This document shows positions 17,223 to 25,859 of a DNA stretch of 64,000 bases, one piece after another. Source of the DNA: Paenibacillus rhizovicinus. Its GTDB lineage: Bacteria > Bacillota > Bacilli > Paenibacillales > Paenibacillaceae. Below the pieces are notes generated by a model. That model searched no databases. It was not told the origin of the DNA and saw nothing but the letters and a program-made list of their open reading frames with translations. Positions within the stretch are counted from its first letter, which is position 1, and each line of letters starts with the position of its first letter. The DNA is taken from contig NZ_CP048286.1 of NCBI RefSeq assembly GCF_010365285.1, forward strand, positions 6,684,001 through 6,748,000, read 5' to 3'. Both the position numbers and the translations under genes were made by a program.

Positions 17223-17733
17223 ATTGAATTGGACGTTGATGGCAAGCGGCGCGTGGCAGCTGTATCTTGCGGCGACGGAGGCGGGGCTCTGTTACGTAGG
17301 GTCGCCCGGCGCGCCGTTCGAAGAACTCGAAACCTGGGCGAGGAAGAAGCTGCCGAAGGCCGCGCTCAGCCGCGACGATGCGGGCATGATGCCGTATGCC
17401 GAAGCGCTCGGCGCCTATTTGCGAGGCGAGAGCCGCGGCTTCGATGTTCCGCTGGACCTCAAGGGAACGGACTTCCAGCAATCGGTATGGCAGGCGCTTC
17501 TCCGTATTCCGCATGGCGAAACATGCGCATACTCGGATATCGCGGCGCGAATCGGCAAGACATCGGCGGTCCGCGCGGTTGGAGCGGCCATCGGAGCGAA
17601 TCCGGCGCTGATCGTCGTGCCTTGTCACCGGGTCGTCGGCAAGAATGGCGGACTGACAGGCTTTCGCGGCGGAATGATAGCGAAAGCGGAGCTGCTGCGG
17701 CTGGAAGGATCGACGCTGCAGGAGACGCGATGA
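17215..17733 (+). CDS. adaB: O6-methylguanine-DNA methyltransferase (AdaB)
   Basis: A 172-residue suicide repair protein that transfers the methyl from O6-methylguanine to its own Cys. The active site reads IVVPCHRVVGKNGGLTGFRGG, and the DNA-binding helix lies in PHGETCAYSDIAARIG. The ATG at 17215 overlaps the end of adaA; a GTG at 17203 is an alternative. Its TGA overlaps the ATG of the following histidine kinase, so a two-component system appears to belong to the repair operon. Confidence 0.95.
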   Translation: MNKLNWTLMASGAWQLYLAATEAGLCYVGSPGAPFEELETWARKKLPKAALSRDDAGMMPYAEALGAYLRGESRGFDVPLDLKGTDFQQSVWQALLRIPHGETCAYSDIAARIGKTSAVRAVGAAIGANPALIVVPCHRVVGKNGGLTGFRGGMIAKAELLRLEGSTLQETR

Positions 17734-19052
17734 TCTTCTATTTCTTCGCGCTGCTCGCCGCCGGCGCCGTGCTGCTGCTCAGCCAGCCTCGTCGCGAAAC
17801 GAACCGCTGGGCGGCGTTCTTCCTGGCCTGCGCGGCGATCGGCGGGTTGGAGAATGCGGTCCGCGATGCGGGGTGGACGCATCTTGCCGATACGGTCGTG
17901 TACGTTAATCAAACGTGCACGCCGTTCGGCATCTTCGTGTTCAGCCTCGTCTACGCGGGCTATATGCCCCGCAATCGTTCGAGAGCCCAAGTGCTCAAGC
18001 TCGCGCTCCTGCTGCCCGCGGCGTGCATGCTTGCGGTTACGCCGCTGCGGCCTATATTAAAGCTTGATTTCGTACTCCTGCTCTGCTGGGTCGGTCCTTA
18101 TTATATCTTCTCTTGTTATGTGCTGCTGCGGGCGCTCTGGAAGGAGTCCGATGCGGGCCGAAGGAGGAACCGGCTGGTTACGACGCTCATCGTCGTGCCT
18201 TCCGTGCTTGCCGCGCTCGCGTTTATTAACGTGGCGCGGGCGATCGAGCCGGATTTCGACTTCTTCAATTACATCTCCGTCTTCATCATCTACTCGCTCG
18301 CGATGGCATTGCTGTGCGTGTTCATCTACGGCTTCTTGGGCGTGAAACTGCGAATCGAGCGCGATCCCTTGGATGCATCGATGCAGGCCGTCAGCTCGGG
18401 AACGACCATGATCAACCATTCGATCAAGAATGAAATCGGCAAAATCTCGCTTAGCACGCTGAATTTGCGTCATCATTTGCCGGATGCCGACGCGGAGACG
18501 AAGCAGCATCTCGCCATTATCGCGCAATCCTCCGCGCATATGCTGGACATGGTGACGCGCATTCATCATCGGACGCGCGCAGTCGTTCTGCATGAAGAGC
18601 TTTGCGCATTGGACGTCATTGCGCAGCGATGCTTGGACCGGTATGCCGGGCTGTTGGAAGAGAACGGCATCACCGCGGCCTTTAGCCCGCTGGAACGACC
18701 GGCGTTGATGATCGATCCCATTCATGTTCAAGAAGCGATCGGCAATCTGATCTTAAATGCGATCGAAGCGATGGACAACGGTGGCCATGTGCAGCTCATG
18801 CTAGACGGCGATAAGAAATATGTCACGCTGGCCGTAGCCGACAACGGACCGGGCATTCCGAAAGAACTGCTGGGACGCGTGATGGAGCCCTTCTTCAGCA
18901 CGAAGAGCGATGTCGATAATTATGGACTGGGCTTGTCCTACGTCTACAACGTGATGGCGCTGAGCGGCGGGACGCTTGAAATCGGGAACGATACCGGCAG
19001 CGGGACGCGCGCCAGACTGAAGTTTCCGCGCAAGAAACGAACGAAGGGATGA
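17730..19052 (+). CDS. Multi-pass membrane sensor histidine kinase
   Basis: A 440-residue kinase whose start ATG overlaps the adaB stop (ATGA), with AGGAGA upstream. The first 215 residues form about seven transmembrane helices, like 7TM-type sensors. The phospho-acceptor region has the unusual sequence INHSIKNEIGKIS (about residue 230). It is followed by an ATPase domain with N-box NLILNAIEAM, G1-box VADNGPGIP and G2-box NYGLGLSYVYN. It pairs with the regulator at 19054. The link to DNA alkylation repair is positional only. Confidence 0.92.
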   Translation: MIFYFFALLAAGAVLLLSQPRRETNRWAAFFLACAAIGGLENAVRDAGWTHLADTVVYVNQTCTPFGIFVFSLVYAGYMPRNRSRAQVLKLALLLPAACMLAVTPLRPILKLDFVLLLCWVGPYYIFSCYVLLRALWKESDAGRRRNRLVTTLIVVPSVLAALAFINVARAIEPDFDFFNYISVFIIYSLAMALLCVFIYGFLGVKLRIERDPLDASMQAVSSGTTMINHSIKNEIGKISLSTLNLRHHLPDADAETKQHLAIIAQSSAHMLDMVTRIHHRTRAVVLHEELCALDVIAQRCLDRYAGLLEENGITAAFSPLERPALMIDPIHVQEAIGNLILNAIEAMDNGGHVQLMLDGDKKYVTLAVADNGPGIPKELLGRVMEPFFSTKSDVDNYGLGLSYVYNVMALSGGTLEIGNDTGSGTRARLKFPRKKRTKG

Positions 19053-19053
19053 G

Positions 19054-19701
19054 ATGGACCTCATGAGCGCAATTCGCGTTTTTCTCGTGGAAGACGACCT
19101 CGATTGGATCAAGGCGATCAGCACGTTTCTGAATCGCGAAGCGGATCTTCTCGTTGTCGGAGCGGCGACGAACGGCCCCGAAGCGGCGGCGCTCGCCCGA
19201 ACGTTGACCTTCGACGTCGTGCTGATGGACATCCAGCTGACCGACCGCAAGCATGAGGGAATCTACGCGGCGATGGAGATCCACGAGCTGGTTCCGGATG
19301 CCAAGATCATCATGCTTACGTCGATGAGCGAAGAGTCCGTCATGACGCAGGCGTTCACGGCTGGCGCCGTCAACTATATCGAGAAGACGAACTATCTCCA
19401 TCTTCCCCACGCCATCCGGGCGGCGCACCATCATTCGGCGCCCATGGATGCGCTGCTCAAGGAATTTACGAGATTGAAGCGGGAAGAGCAGCTGAAAGAA
19501 CTGACGACGGCGGAACGAGAAGTGTTCGAGCTCATCCAAGAGGGCTACTCGCAATCCCAAATCGAGCGTAAGCTGTACAAGGCGGAGAGTACGCTGAAGA
19601 ATCAGGTCAACAAGATTCTCAAGAAGCTGGGCGTGCGCAGCAGCCGCGAAGCGGTGGAGAAAGTGAAGCGCAAAGGGCTGTCGCCGGACGATGAGAGCTA
19701 G
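19054..19701 (+). CDS. NarL/FixJ-family response regulator
   Basis: A 215-residue regulator immediately downstream of its kinase. The receiver has the acidic pair VEDD, the phospho-acceptor Asp in VVLMDIQL and the conserved Lys in YIEKTNY. The output domain is a LuxR-type helix-turn-helix (LTTAEREVFELIQEGYSQSQ, then STLKNQVNKILKKLGV), somewhat divergent in the recognition helix. Target genes are unknown. Confidence 0.92.
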   Translation: MDLMSAIRVFLVEDDLDWIKAISTFLNREADLLVVGAATNGPEAAALARTLTFDVVLMDIQLTDRKHEGIYAAMEIHELVPDAKIIMLTSMSEESVMTQAFTAGAVNYIEKTNYLHLPHAIRAAHHHSAPMDALLKEFTRLKREEQLKELTTAEREVFELIQEGYSQSQIERKLYKAESTLKNQVNKILKKLGVRSSREAVEKVKRKGLSPDDES

Positions 19702-19797
19702 AGATGCCGCGACGAATGGATAAGCCGCATTGATGTCGATTTGTCTAGAACGACAAACGCATCACTACCGGATTGCCGGATAAATGCAAATACATTT

Positions 19798-19834
19798 CGA
19801 AGAGAGGTACTACGCCGCGTAGTACCTCTCTTCG
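19798..19834. repeat. Perfect 17-bp inverted repeat with a 3-base loop
   Basis: CGAAGAGAGGTACTACG (19798-19814) is followed by CCG and then its exact reverse complement (19818-19834). No T run follows on either strand, so it is not a standard intrinsic terminator. It lies alone in a 225-base gap between the response regulator and the DoxX-like gene. Confidence 0.9.
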
Positions 19835-19926
19835 CTGTCGTCCTATGGAAGTTAGTCCTGCCGGACTCGCCTTTCATGACGTTATACTTGCTCTAAGAGC
19901 GAAGAGAAGAGGAGCTGAAGAGCGGG

Positions 19927-21003
19927 ATGGACGGAAGAAAACCGATCTACGTGGAAACGACGATACGCGCCGACATGGAAACGCTGTGGGCGCATACGCA
20001 GCGTCCGGAGCTTCACCGGCAGTGGGATTTGCGATTTTCCGATATCGCCTACCTTCCGCGGAGAAGCCATGATGAGCCCCAACGCTTTACATATCGCACG
20101 CGAATCGGCTTCGGCTTGCATATTGCGGGAACGGGAGAGTCGCAATCGAAAATATCCGCGAAGCGAAATATACGCTTGTCGACGCTGGCGTTCGGTTCCG
20201 GCCAGCCGTGGTCGCTGATCAGCAAAGGGGCGGGATATTGGAAGTATACGGGTTCGTATGCGAACGGATCAGCCGGGCGAATCGAATGGGCTGAGCAGTC
20301 GGAGTGGAGCGGGCGGAGTGAGCAAATTGACCAAACCGACCACACCGGGCAGATCCGGCAAACCGAACAAACTAAGCAAACCGAACAAACCAAGCAAACC
20401 GTGAATGGCATCCGGTTCGTGACGCAATACGACTACCGGACGCGATTCGGCCTGGCAGGAGCTTTATTCGACCGCTGGCTGTTCCGGCCATTGTTCGGCT
20501 GGGCGACCGCGTGGAGCTTCGACGCGCTTCGCATCTGGCTGGAGGAGGGGATTCCGCCGCGGATGCTGATCCGCCAAGCCGTCATCCACTATGCCTGCGG
20601 TGCCGCGCTCGCAGGCCTGTGGATCGGACAAGGCTTGCTGCCGAAGCTGCTGTTCCCGCAAGACGGCGAGCTAGCCTTGATGCAGGCGGTCGGCTGGATC
20701 CCGGATAGCTGGGCGCTCATGCTTGTAAAACTGCTCGGCGTGATCGAGATCGGCATCGGAGCAGCCTCGATGCTTCTGCATCGCAGCCGCGGAGCGTTGA
20801 TGCTGCAAATGCTGCTGCTGCTCCTGATGGCGTTGTCGGCGTCCGTCGGCAACCCCGCATTGCTCGCGACGCCATACAATCCGGCAGCGCTTGGAGCGGG
20901 CATGATCGCCTTATGCATCGCCGTCCTGCATTCCAGCCATGATCTGCCGCGGGCCGCGCGCTGCCTGCGCAAACCTGAACGAACGGGAGGAACGAGACTA
21001 TGA
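19927..21003 (+). CDS. SRPBCC-domain / DoxX-like membrane fusion protein
   Basis: A 358-residue protein. The N-terminal half (about residues 5-175) looks like a START/SRPBCC lipid-binding fold, beginning IYVETTIRADMETLWAHT. A Gln/Thr repeat (units of EQTKQT, about residues 137-158) interrupts it. The C-terminal half has about four transmembrane helices of the DoxX-like kind (VIHYACGAALAGLWIGQGLL, then MLVKLLGVIEIGIGAASMLL). The end overlaps the next gene (DUF4166), and the two often occur together. Function is unknown; a membrane lipid or quinone role is only a guess. Confidence 0.8.
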   Translation: MDGRKPIYVETTIRADMETLWAHTQRPELHRQWDLRFSDIAYLPRRSHDEPQRFTYRTRIGFGLHIAGTGESQSKISAKRNIRLSTLAFGSGQPWSLISKGAGYWKYTGSYANGSAGRIEWAEQSEWSGRSEQIDQTDHTGQIRQTEQTKQTEQTKQTVNGIRFVTQYDYRTRFGLAGALFDRWLFRPLFGWATAWSFDALRIWLEEGIPPRMLIRQAVIHYACGAALAGLWIGQGLLPKLLFPQDGELALMQAVGWIPDSWALMLVKLLGVIEIGIGAASMLLHRSRGALMLQMLLLLLMALSASVGNPALLATPYNPAALGAGMIALCIAVLHSSHDLPRAARCLRKPERTGGTRL

Positions 21004-21623
21004 TGAAATCGATTTATGAACGCGTAATGGGCCAGTCGTTCCAACGTCTTCATCCGCGGATCCAAGCGCGGTTCGGCTTCAACAGCGAAGACGGCATCGC
21101 TTCCATCGGCGAAGGCGTCATGGAACGGATCTGGTATGCCAAGTGGGCGGCTGCCCCGCTGCTGCTCGGCGCATCGCGCCATATCATGTTCCCGCAGGCG
21201 GGAGAGAACATTCCGTTCTCGATATCCAATTACGCCTACTTGGATTCTTACGGCCGCGAAACCGTCACTTGGAGCCGCCGGTTCCGGTTTCCGAACGGGG
21301 TCCGCAAATTCGACGCGACGATGATCTACAGCCCCGAGCGCCGGCGCATCGTCGATTATTTGGGCACGAAGCAGCATCTTGCCGTCGATTTGGAGCTGGA
21401 CGTTTCGCCGATTGGCGGTATTTACATCCGTTCGGGAGAGCAGCGGTTCTATGAAGGCTTGCTGCAGTTTCGGTTTCCGGAACGAATGACCGGGCGGGCA
21501 GGCGTGCATGAATGGTACGATGACGAAGCCGGCCGTTACCGCATTACGGTCGATATCGATAACCCGCTGCTGGGGCCGGTTTTCCGCTATGCCGGTGGTT
21601 CAGGGCTTCGGCGGTTCCGATGA
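21000..21623 (+). CDS. DUF4166-type protein, probably truncated by a frameshift
   Basis: A 207-residue soluble protein (starting MMKSIYERVMGQSFQRLHPR) that overlaps the DoxX-like gene by four bases. I recognise the DUF4166 type by SIYERVMG and FDATMIYSPERRRIVDYLG; the function is unknown. The last residues (AGGSGLRRFR) look wrong. If one G were restored near 21594-21599 the frame would continue YAGWFRASAVPMTDS and end EVKPTREEFRE at 21679, which is the expected family terminus. This suggests a one-base deletion or a sequencing error. Confidence 0.82.
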   Translation: MMKSIYERVMGQSFQRLHPRIQARFGFNSEDGIASIGEGVMERIWYAKWAAAPLLLGASRHIMFPQAGENIPFSISNYAYLDSYGRETVTWSRRFRFPNGVRKFDATMIYSPERRRIVDYLGTKQHLAVDLELDVSPIGGIYIRSGEQRFYEGLLQFRFPERMTGRAGVHEWYDDEAGRYRITVDIDNPLLGPVFRYAGGSGLRRFR

Positions 21624-21766
21624 CGGACAGTCGCATACCGCAGGAGGTGAAGCCGACACGCGAGGAATTCAGGGAATAGCGGCGCATTGCCGTCCAACCA
21701 GCCGTTCGTAAGTCGACCGCAAAAACGGTATAATGGAGGCTACGATAACTGGAAGGATGAGGAATA

Positions 21767-22063
21767 GTGATTGAGATCGAGGCGTACACCGTAGAGAAAG
21801 TGAAGGATCCGTTCGGCATTTTGACGGGGGAACGGTATGAATTCAAGCTGGACATTGACGTCGCCGAGGACGACGAGCTGTATGTCGCAGGCGGATTGTA
21901 TATTCGGGTCATATACCGCGTAGACGGGGAGACCGGCAAGATCGTCAAGTACGAGCTGTTCGAACGGTTGAACGACAAGTTCGCGGACGTCGAGCTCGAG
22001 GACGAAGAAGAACAGATGCTGGAATCGTTCTGCGGCGAGCATTTCACCGAAGCGGAAGAATAG
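21767..22063 (+). CDS. Small acidic hypothetical protein (DUF6509-like)
   Basis: A 98-residue acidic protein (IEIEAYTVEKVKDPFGILTG, then a Glu/Asp-rich tail). It resembles a family of small Bacillales proteins (DUF6509 as far as I recall) with no known role. The start is GTG at 21767 with AGGA-type sequence upstream. It is soluble, with a probable beta-sandwich of about 60 residues followed by helix. Confidence 0.75.
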   Translation: MIEIEAYTVEKVKDPFGILTGERYEFKLDIDVAEDDELYVAGGLYIRVIYRVDGETGKIVKYELFERLNDKFADVELEDEEEQMLESFCGEHFTEAEE

Positions 22064-22170
22064 ATAGCAACGGGTATAAGGCCGGCGTTTCATAACGACT
22101 TGGCCCGTTTAATAAGGAGTACGGCAAGCTAATAAGCGGGCCGAAACAAAGTGATTAGGCGGTGAATGAC

Positions 22171-22497
22171 ATGACAGTCCATTATCTGTTGAACTGTTAC
22201 AACAACCAAATTTTGGTGAAGCAGGTGGATGGCGAAGCCGATGCCTTCCATGTCAACATCCAAAGCAACAACAATCCACTCAGTTTCGGCAATACGTTAT
22301 ATGCGGCCGCTTCCAAAGAGCAGGCCGTGCGGATTGCCAACCAGCTTTGCGCGTTTTACTCCATGGCCAGGGCGAACGGCTATCGCCTCGAAGGAGCAAT
22401 CTTCCGCAACGAGAACAAGGCCGACATTGCCGTCGAGCATGTGCTGAAGGTCGAGCGCACGGAGGACGAGATGCACGACCTGCTGCAGAAAGCATAA
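22171..22497 (+). CDS. Hypothetical protein, 108 residues
   Basis: I do not recognise this family. It is a soluble protein with an alternating strand/helix pattern (VHYLLNCYNNQILVKQVDGE, then EQAVRIANQLCAFYSMARAN). The ATG at 22171 has AGGCGG eight bases upstream; a GTG at 22162 is in frame. Codon use fits the neighbours and a terminator-like hairpin follows at 22553. Confidence 0.7.
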   Translation: MTVHYLLNCYNNQILVKQVDGEADAFHVNIQSNNNPLSFGNTLYAAASKEQAVRIANQLCAFYSMARANGYRLEGAIFRNENKADIAVEHVLKVERTEDEMHDLLQKA

Positions 22498-22552
22498 CGG
22501 CCGTTAAGGCGTCCGTTCATTCGCGAAGGAAACAATCCGGAATAGAATATGC

Positions 22553-22583
22553 ACAGGGCCTCTTGCCGGGGTCCTGTTTCTTT
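22553..22583 (+). terminator. Probable terminator
   Basis: ACAGGGCC (22553-22560) pairs with GGTCCTGT (22570-22577, one G-T pair), followed by a broken T run TTTCTTTG. Confidence 0.6.
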
Positions 22584-22620
22584 GTTTAGCGGGAAGGGAT
22601 GGAAGCGGGGCCTCTGAAAG

Positions 22621-22650
22621 TGGACAGGCTTTACGCAAGCATCATATAAT
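22621..22650 (+). promoter_or_regulatory. Promoter of the radical SAM gene
   Basis: TGGACA (22621-22626), an 18-base spacer and a perfect TATAAT (22645-22650) precede the radical SAM start by 60 bases. Confidence 0.6.
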
Positions 22651-22709
22651 GGTGGGTATGTTATCGCAACGCAACAGAGGTTGATCCGAGGAAACGGGGC
22701 TCATACGGC

Positions 22710-23588
22710 ATGAAGACATTCAAGAAATTTTATATCGAAATTACGAGCGTATGCAACCTGGCCTGCTCCTTTTGCCCGCCGACGAATCGTTCGAAAGGCT
22801 TTATCGGCATCGACGATTTCACGAAGACGCTGGACGAAATCAGACCGCATACCGACCATATTTATTTCCACGTCAAAGGCGAGCCGCTGCTGCATCCCAA
22901 AATCGACGTCCTGCTCGACCTCAGCCACGAACGCGGCTTCAAGGTGAATTTGACCTCGAACGGCACGCTGCTTCATAAAGCGGGACCGAAAATCATGGGC
23001 AAGCCGGCGCTGCGCCAAATTAATTTCTCGCTGCACAGCTTCGACGGCCATGAAGGCTCTGTGGACAAGGAAGGCTACGTCGGCAAAGTGCTGGCTTTCG
23101 CCAAAGAAGCCGTTGCGCAATCGAATGTGCTGATCTCGCTGCGACTGTGGAATTTGACGGAAGACAATGCGACGAACGTCGAGCGGCAGCGCAATCAGGA
23201 CATTTTGGATCAGCTGGAGCGTACGTTCGAGCTCGATTTTCGCATCATGGACCAGTTTACCCGGGGCAAAGGGATCAAGCTGGCCGATCGCATCTATCTG
23301 AATCACGATCATGAATTCAAGTGGCCGGATTTGAAAGAGGAAGAAGATTTGAGCCGCGGCTTCTGCCACGGGCTTCGGAATCAAGCCGGCGTACTCGTGG
23401 ACGGTACCGTGATACCCTGCTGCCTGGACGGCGAAGGCGTTATCAATCTCGGCAACATCCATCAAACCCCGTTCTCGGAAATCGTCGAAGGGGAGCGAGC
23501 GAACCGGCTGTACGACGGCTTCTCCCGACGTGAAGTGGTCGAAGAGCTGTGCCGCAAATGCGGATACAGGCAACGGTTCAGCATGTAA
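22710..23588 (+). CDS. Radical SAM protein with SPASM-like C-terminal cluster domain
   Basis: A 292-residue enzyme. The radical SAM signature CNLACSFC at about residue 16 binds the [4Fe-4S] cluster that cleaves S-adenosylmethionine; GEPLLHP and LTSNGTLL are typical of the barrel. Four or more Cys near the C-terminus (FCHGLRN, IPCCLDGEG, LCRKCGY) suggest an auxiliary cluster domain. The substrate cannot be told. No small precursor-peptide gene is evident next to it, so a peptide-modifying role is not supported by context. An LtaS-family gene follows after 23 bases. Confidence 0.88.
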   Translation: MKTFKKFYIEITSVCNLACSFCPPTNRSKGFIGIDDFTKTLDEIRPHTDHIYFHVKGEPLLHPKIDVLLDLSHERGFKVNLTSNGTLLHKAGPKIMGKPALRQINFSLHSFDGHEGSVDKEGYVGKVLAFAKEAVAQSNVLISLRLWNLTEDNATNVERQRNQDILDQLERTFELDFRIMDQFTRGKGIKLADRIYLNHDHEFKWPDLKEEEDLSRGFCHGLRNQAGVLVDGTVIPCCLDGEGVINLGNIHQTPFSEIVEGERANRLYDGFSRREVVEELCRKCGYRQRFSM

Positions 23589-23611
23589 GGAAAGAAGGTT
23601 TGTACTCCATT

Positions 23612-25543
23612 ATGCGTCATTCATCGTCAAGATCCAGGGATTCATTGCTTTATCTGAACGAGGAACGTTCGTTCCGCGTGCCGCTGTTCTATGCGGCCGT
23701 CGTCATTCTGTTGATCAAACTGGCGCTGCTGCGCTATTTTCTGTTCGGCGAAATCAAATGGCCGCGCTTGACCGCGGACGCCTCGGCGCTGCTCGTCCTC
23801 TTATGCGCGCTTGAACTCGCGACGCCGGCCAAGCTCAAGGCATGGGCCTACGGCGGGCTGAATCTGATCGTTTCGCTGCTGCTGTTCTCGTCGGCCGTTT
23901 ATTTCGAGCATTTCGGCTCGGTTCCGACGTACACGGCGCTCTACGAACTGCATCAGGTGACCAAAGTCAAAGACAGCGTCGAGTCGACGATCCAGTGGAG
24001 CCATTACTGGTTCTTCCCGGACATCGTCATCGGGCTTGCGGTTTGGATCTATGCAGGCGTGATGAAGAGACGGAGCGGCAGCGGGAGAAGAAAACTTGCC
24101 TCCGCAACTCCGATGTACCGTGTCGTCCTGAGTGCTTTATTCATCCTTGCGATCGTCGTTTCGGCGCGGTTCATTCACGTCGGCATGCCGATCGAGAACG
24201 AGCTCGTGATGGCGGAAGACGAAGGCTTCCTGAACTATCAGGTAGCTGCCGCGATCAAAGCCGCGAAAGACAACAGCATCGCCGCCGAAGGCAATACGGC
24301 GGATTTCGTCAAGCAGGCCGAAGACTTGCAGGCCACGTATCCGTATCAGGACAAGCAGGGCGGAACGCCGGCCGACTTCGGGATCGCGAAAGGCAAGAAC
24401 GTGATTTTCGTGCAGATGGAAGCGTTCCAGAATTTCCCGATTCATCTGAAGCTGAACGGAAAGGAAATCACGCCGGAGCTGAATAAGCTGGCTGACGAAG
24501 GGTTGTACTTCCCGCATATTTTCCAACAAATCGGCCAAGGCAATACATCGGATGCCGAGTTCATGTCGAATACGTCGATTTATCCGACGGCGCAGATCGC
24601 GATGTCGACCGGGTACGGCAACCGGAACATTCCGAGCTTGCCGCGGCTGCTGCAGCAGAACGGCTATATCGCCGATACGTTCCACGTCAACGACGTGACC
24701 TTCTGGGATCGGAACAAGCTGTATGCGGCGCTTAATTTCGATCATTATTACGACAAGCCGTATTACAAGAACGATCATTTCAACAGTTTCGGCGCATCCG
24801 ACGAGGAATTGTACCGCGTTGCCGTCGATAAGCTTAGCGATATCGACAAAAGCGATCAGCCTTTCTATGCCCAATTCGTGACGGTTTCGAGCCACTTCCC
24901 GTTCGAAGTGCCGGCTGACCGGGCGAAGATGACGCTGCCCGACAACTTGAAGAAGACGCAGCTGGGCAACTACTTGCTCGCCGTCAATTATACGGATTAT
25001 GCCATCGGCAAATTAGTCGAGCGGCTCAAAGCCGAGGGCATGTGGGACGATACCGTCCTCGTGTTCTATGGCGATCATTTCGGCCTGCAGCCGGACGACA
25101 ACGATCCCGAACAGGTTAACCGGCTGCTCGGCATCAAGTACGATCCGAAAGTGACCCGGTTCAACATCCCGCTCATCATTCATGTTCCGGGACAGCAGAA
25201 GGGCGAAGTGGTGGATCAAGTCGGCGGTCAGCTGGATATTATGCCGACGGTGACCAATCTGCTGGGCATATCGCTGAAACAGGCGAATTTCACGACGTTC
25301 GGCCACGATCTGCTGAACATCGATCATAACGTCATCGGTTCGCGCTACTATCTGCCGACAGGCTCGTTCTTCAATAACGATATCTTGTTCGTGCCCGGCA
25401 AAGGATTCGATGACGGTACTGCCGTCAACATCCGGACGTTGGAGCCCGTGACCGACCTGTCGCCGTATCGCAAGGATTATGATTACATTTTGAAGCTGAT
25501 GGAGCTGTCCGACCATTATGTGCGGTCGCTTCCGAAGCGGTAA
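23612..25543 (+). CDS. LtaS-family lipoteichoic acid synthase-like phosphoglycerol transferase
   Basis: A 643-residue membrane enzyme. Five N-terminal transmembrane helices (to about residue 190) anchor a large extracellular sulfatase-fold domain. The catalytic Thr lies in GQGNTSDAEFM (about residue 313), and other metal-site motifs include VIFVQMEAFQN and VFYGDHFG. LtaS enzymes polymerise glycerol phosphate from phosphatidylglycerol. The start is ATG 23612, 23 bases after the radical SAM stop, so the two may be co-transcribed. Whether it is a primary synthase, a primase or a stress paralogue cannot be told here. Confidence 0.9.
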   Translation: MRHSSSRSRDSLLYLNEERSFRVPLFYAAVVILLIKLALLRYFLFGEIKWPRLTADASALLVLLCALELATPAKLKAWAYGGLNLIVSLLLFSSAVYFEHFGSVPTYTALYELHQVTKVKDSVESTIQWSHYWFFPDIVIGLAVWIYAGVMKRRSGSGRRKLASATPMYRVVLSALFILAIVVSARFIHVGMPIENELVMAEDEGFLNYQVAAAIKAAKDNSIAAEGNTADFVKQAEDLQATYPYQDKQGGTPADFGIAKGKNVIFVQMEAFQNFPIHLKLNGKEITPELNKLADEGLYFPHIFQQIGQGNTSDAEFMSNTSIYPTAQIAMSTGYGNRNIPSLPRLLQQNGYIADTFHVNDVTFWDRNKLYAALNFDHYYDKPYYKNDHFNSFGASDEELYRVAVDKLSDIDKSDQPFYAQFVTVSSHFPFEVPADRAKMTLPDNLKKTQLGNYLLAVNYTDYAIGKLVERLKAEGMWDDTVLVFYGDHFGLQPDDNDPEQVNRLLGIKYDPKVTRFNIPLIIHVPGQQKGEVVDQVGGQLDIMPTVTNLLGISLKQANFTTFGHDLLNIDHNVIGSRYYLPTGSFFNNDILFVPGKGFDDGTAVNIRTLEPVTDLSPYRKDYDYILKLMELSDHYVRSLPKR

Positions 25544-25587
25544 ACGTCTATTTTCGATATGCAATGTAATAAAACCTGACATGATTA

Positions 25588-25617
25588 TTGACATATCGGC
25601 GCGGCGCCGCCTATAAT
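25588..25617 (+). promoter_or_regulatory. Strong sigma-A promoter of the guanidine operon
   Basis: Consensus TTGACA (25588-25593) and TATAAT (25612-25617) with an 18-base spacer. Transcription would start near 25624, about 60 bases before the riboswitch. Confidence 0.85.
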
Positions 25618-25681
25618 CAGTACCAATAGCAGGTTTTAACAATTGCATATCGGTTCTCATGTCAGCATTGAGGACAACAAA

Positions 25682-25809
25682 ACTATCTAGGGTTCCGTTG
25701 ACGGCCGTCAAACGTTCGTCAAGCCTGGTCCGAGAGATAGTGTGCGGAAACGTATCGTGCCTGGCACGGAGCCGACTGCATAACACGGAAGGATAAAAGC
25801 CTGGGAGAT
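25682..25809 (+). promoter_or_regulatory. Guanidine-I (ykkC) riboswitch
   Basis: All hallmarks appear in order: CTAGGGTTCCG, CTGGTCCGAGAG, then ACACGGAAGGATAAAAGCC. Helix P1 pairs ACTATC (25682-25687) with GATAGT. The downstream genes are the established guanidine-degradation set, which supports guanidine as the ligand. Binding should block the overlapping terminator and switch the operon on. Confidence 0.93.
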
Positions 25810-25831
25810 CACACTCCCGGGCTTTTTTATT
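25795..25831 (+). terminator. Riboswitch-controlled terminator
   Basis: AAAAGCCTGGGAG (25795-25807) pairs with CTCCCGGGCTTTT, followed by more T. Its 5' arm is the last conserved segment of the aptamer, the classic mutually exclusive design. Confidence 0.9.
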
Positions 25832-25859
25832 TTTCGTTAACATCGGAGGAGGGGTTTCA

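Noticed and set aside
17229-17729. N-terminal extension of the second histidine kinase to 607 residues
   Set aside because: The extension overlaps all of adaB in another frame; the ATG at 17730 overlapping the adaB stop is the natural start.
22700-23588. Radical SAM gene as part of a RiPP cluster
   Set aside because: No precursor-peptide gene, transporter or peptidase is adjacent; the neighbours are small hypotheticals and an LtaS-family gene.
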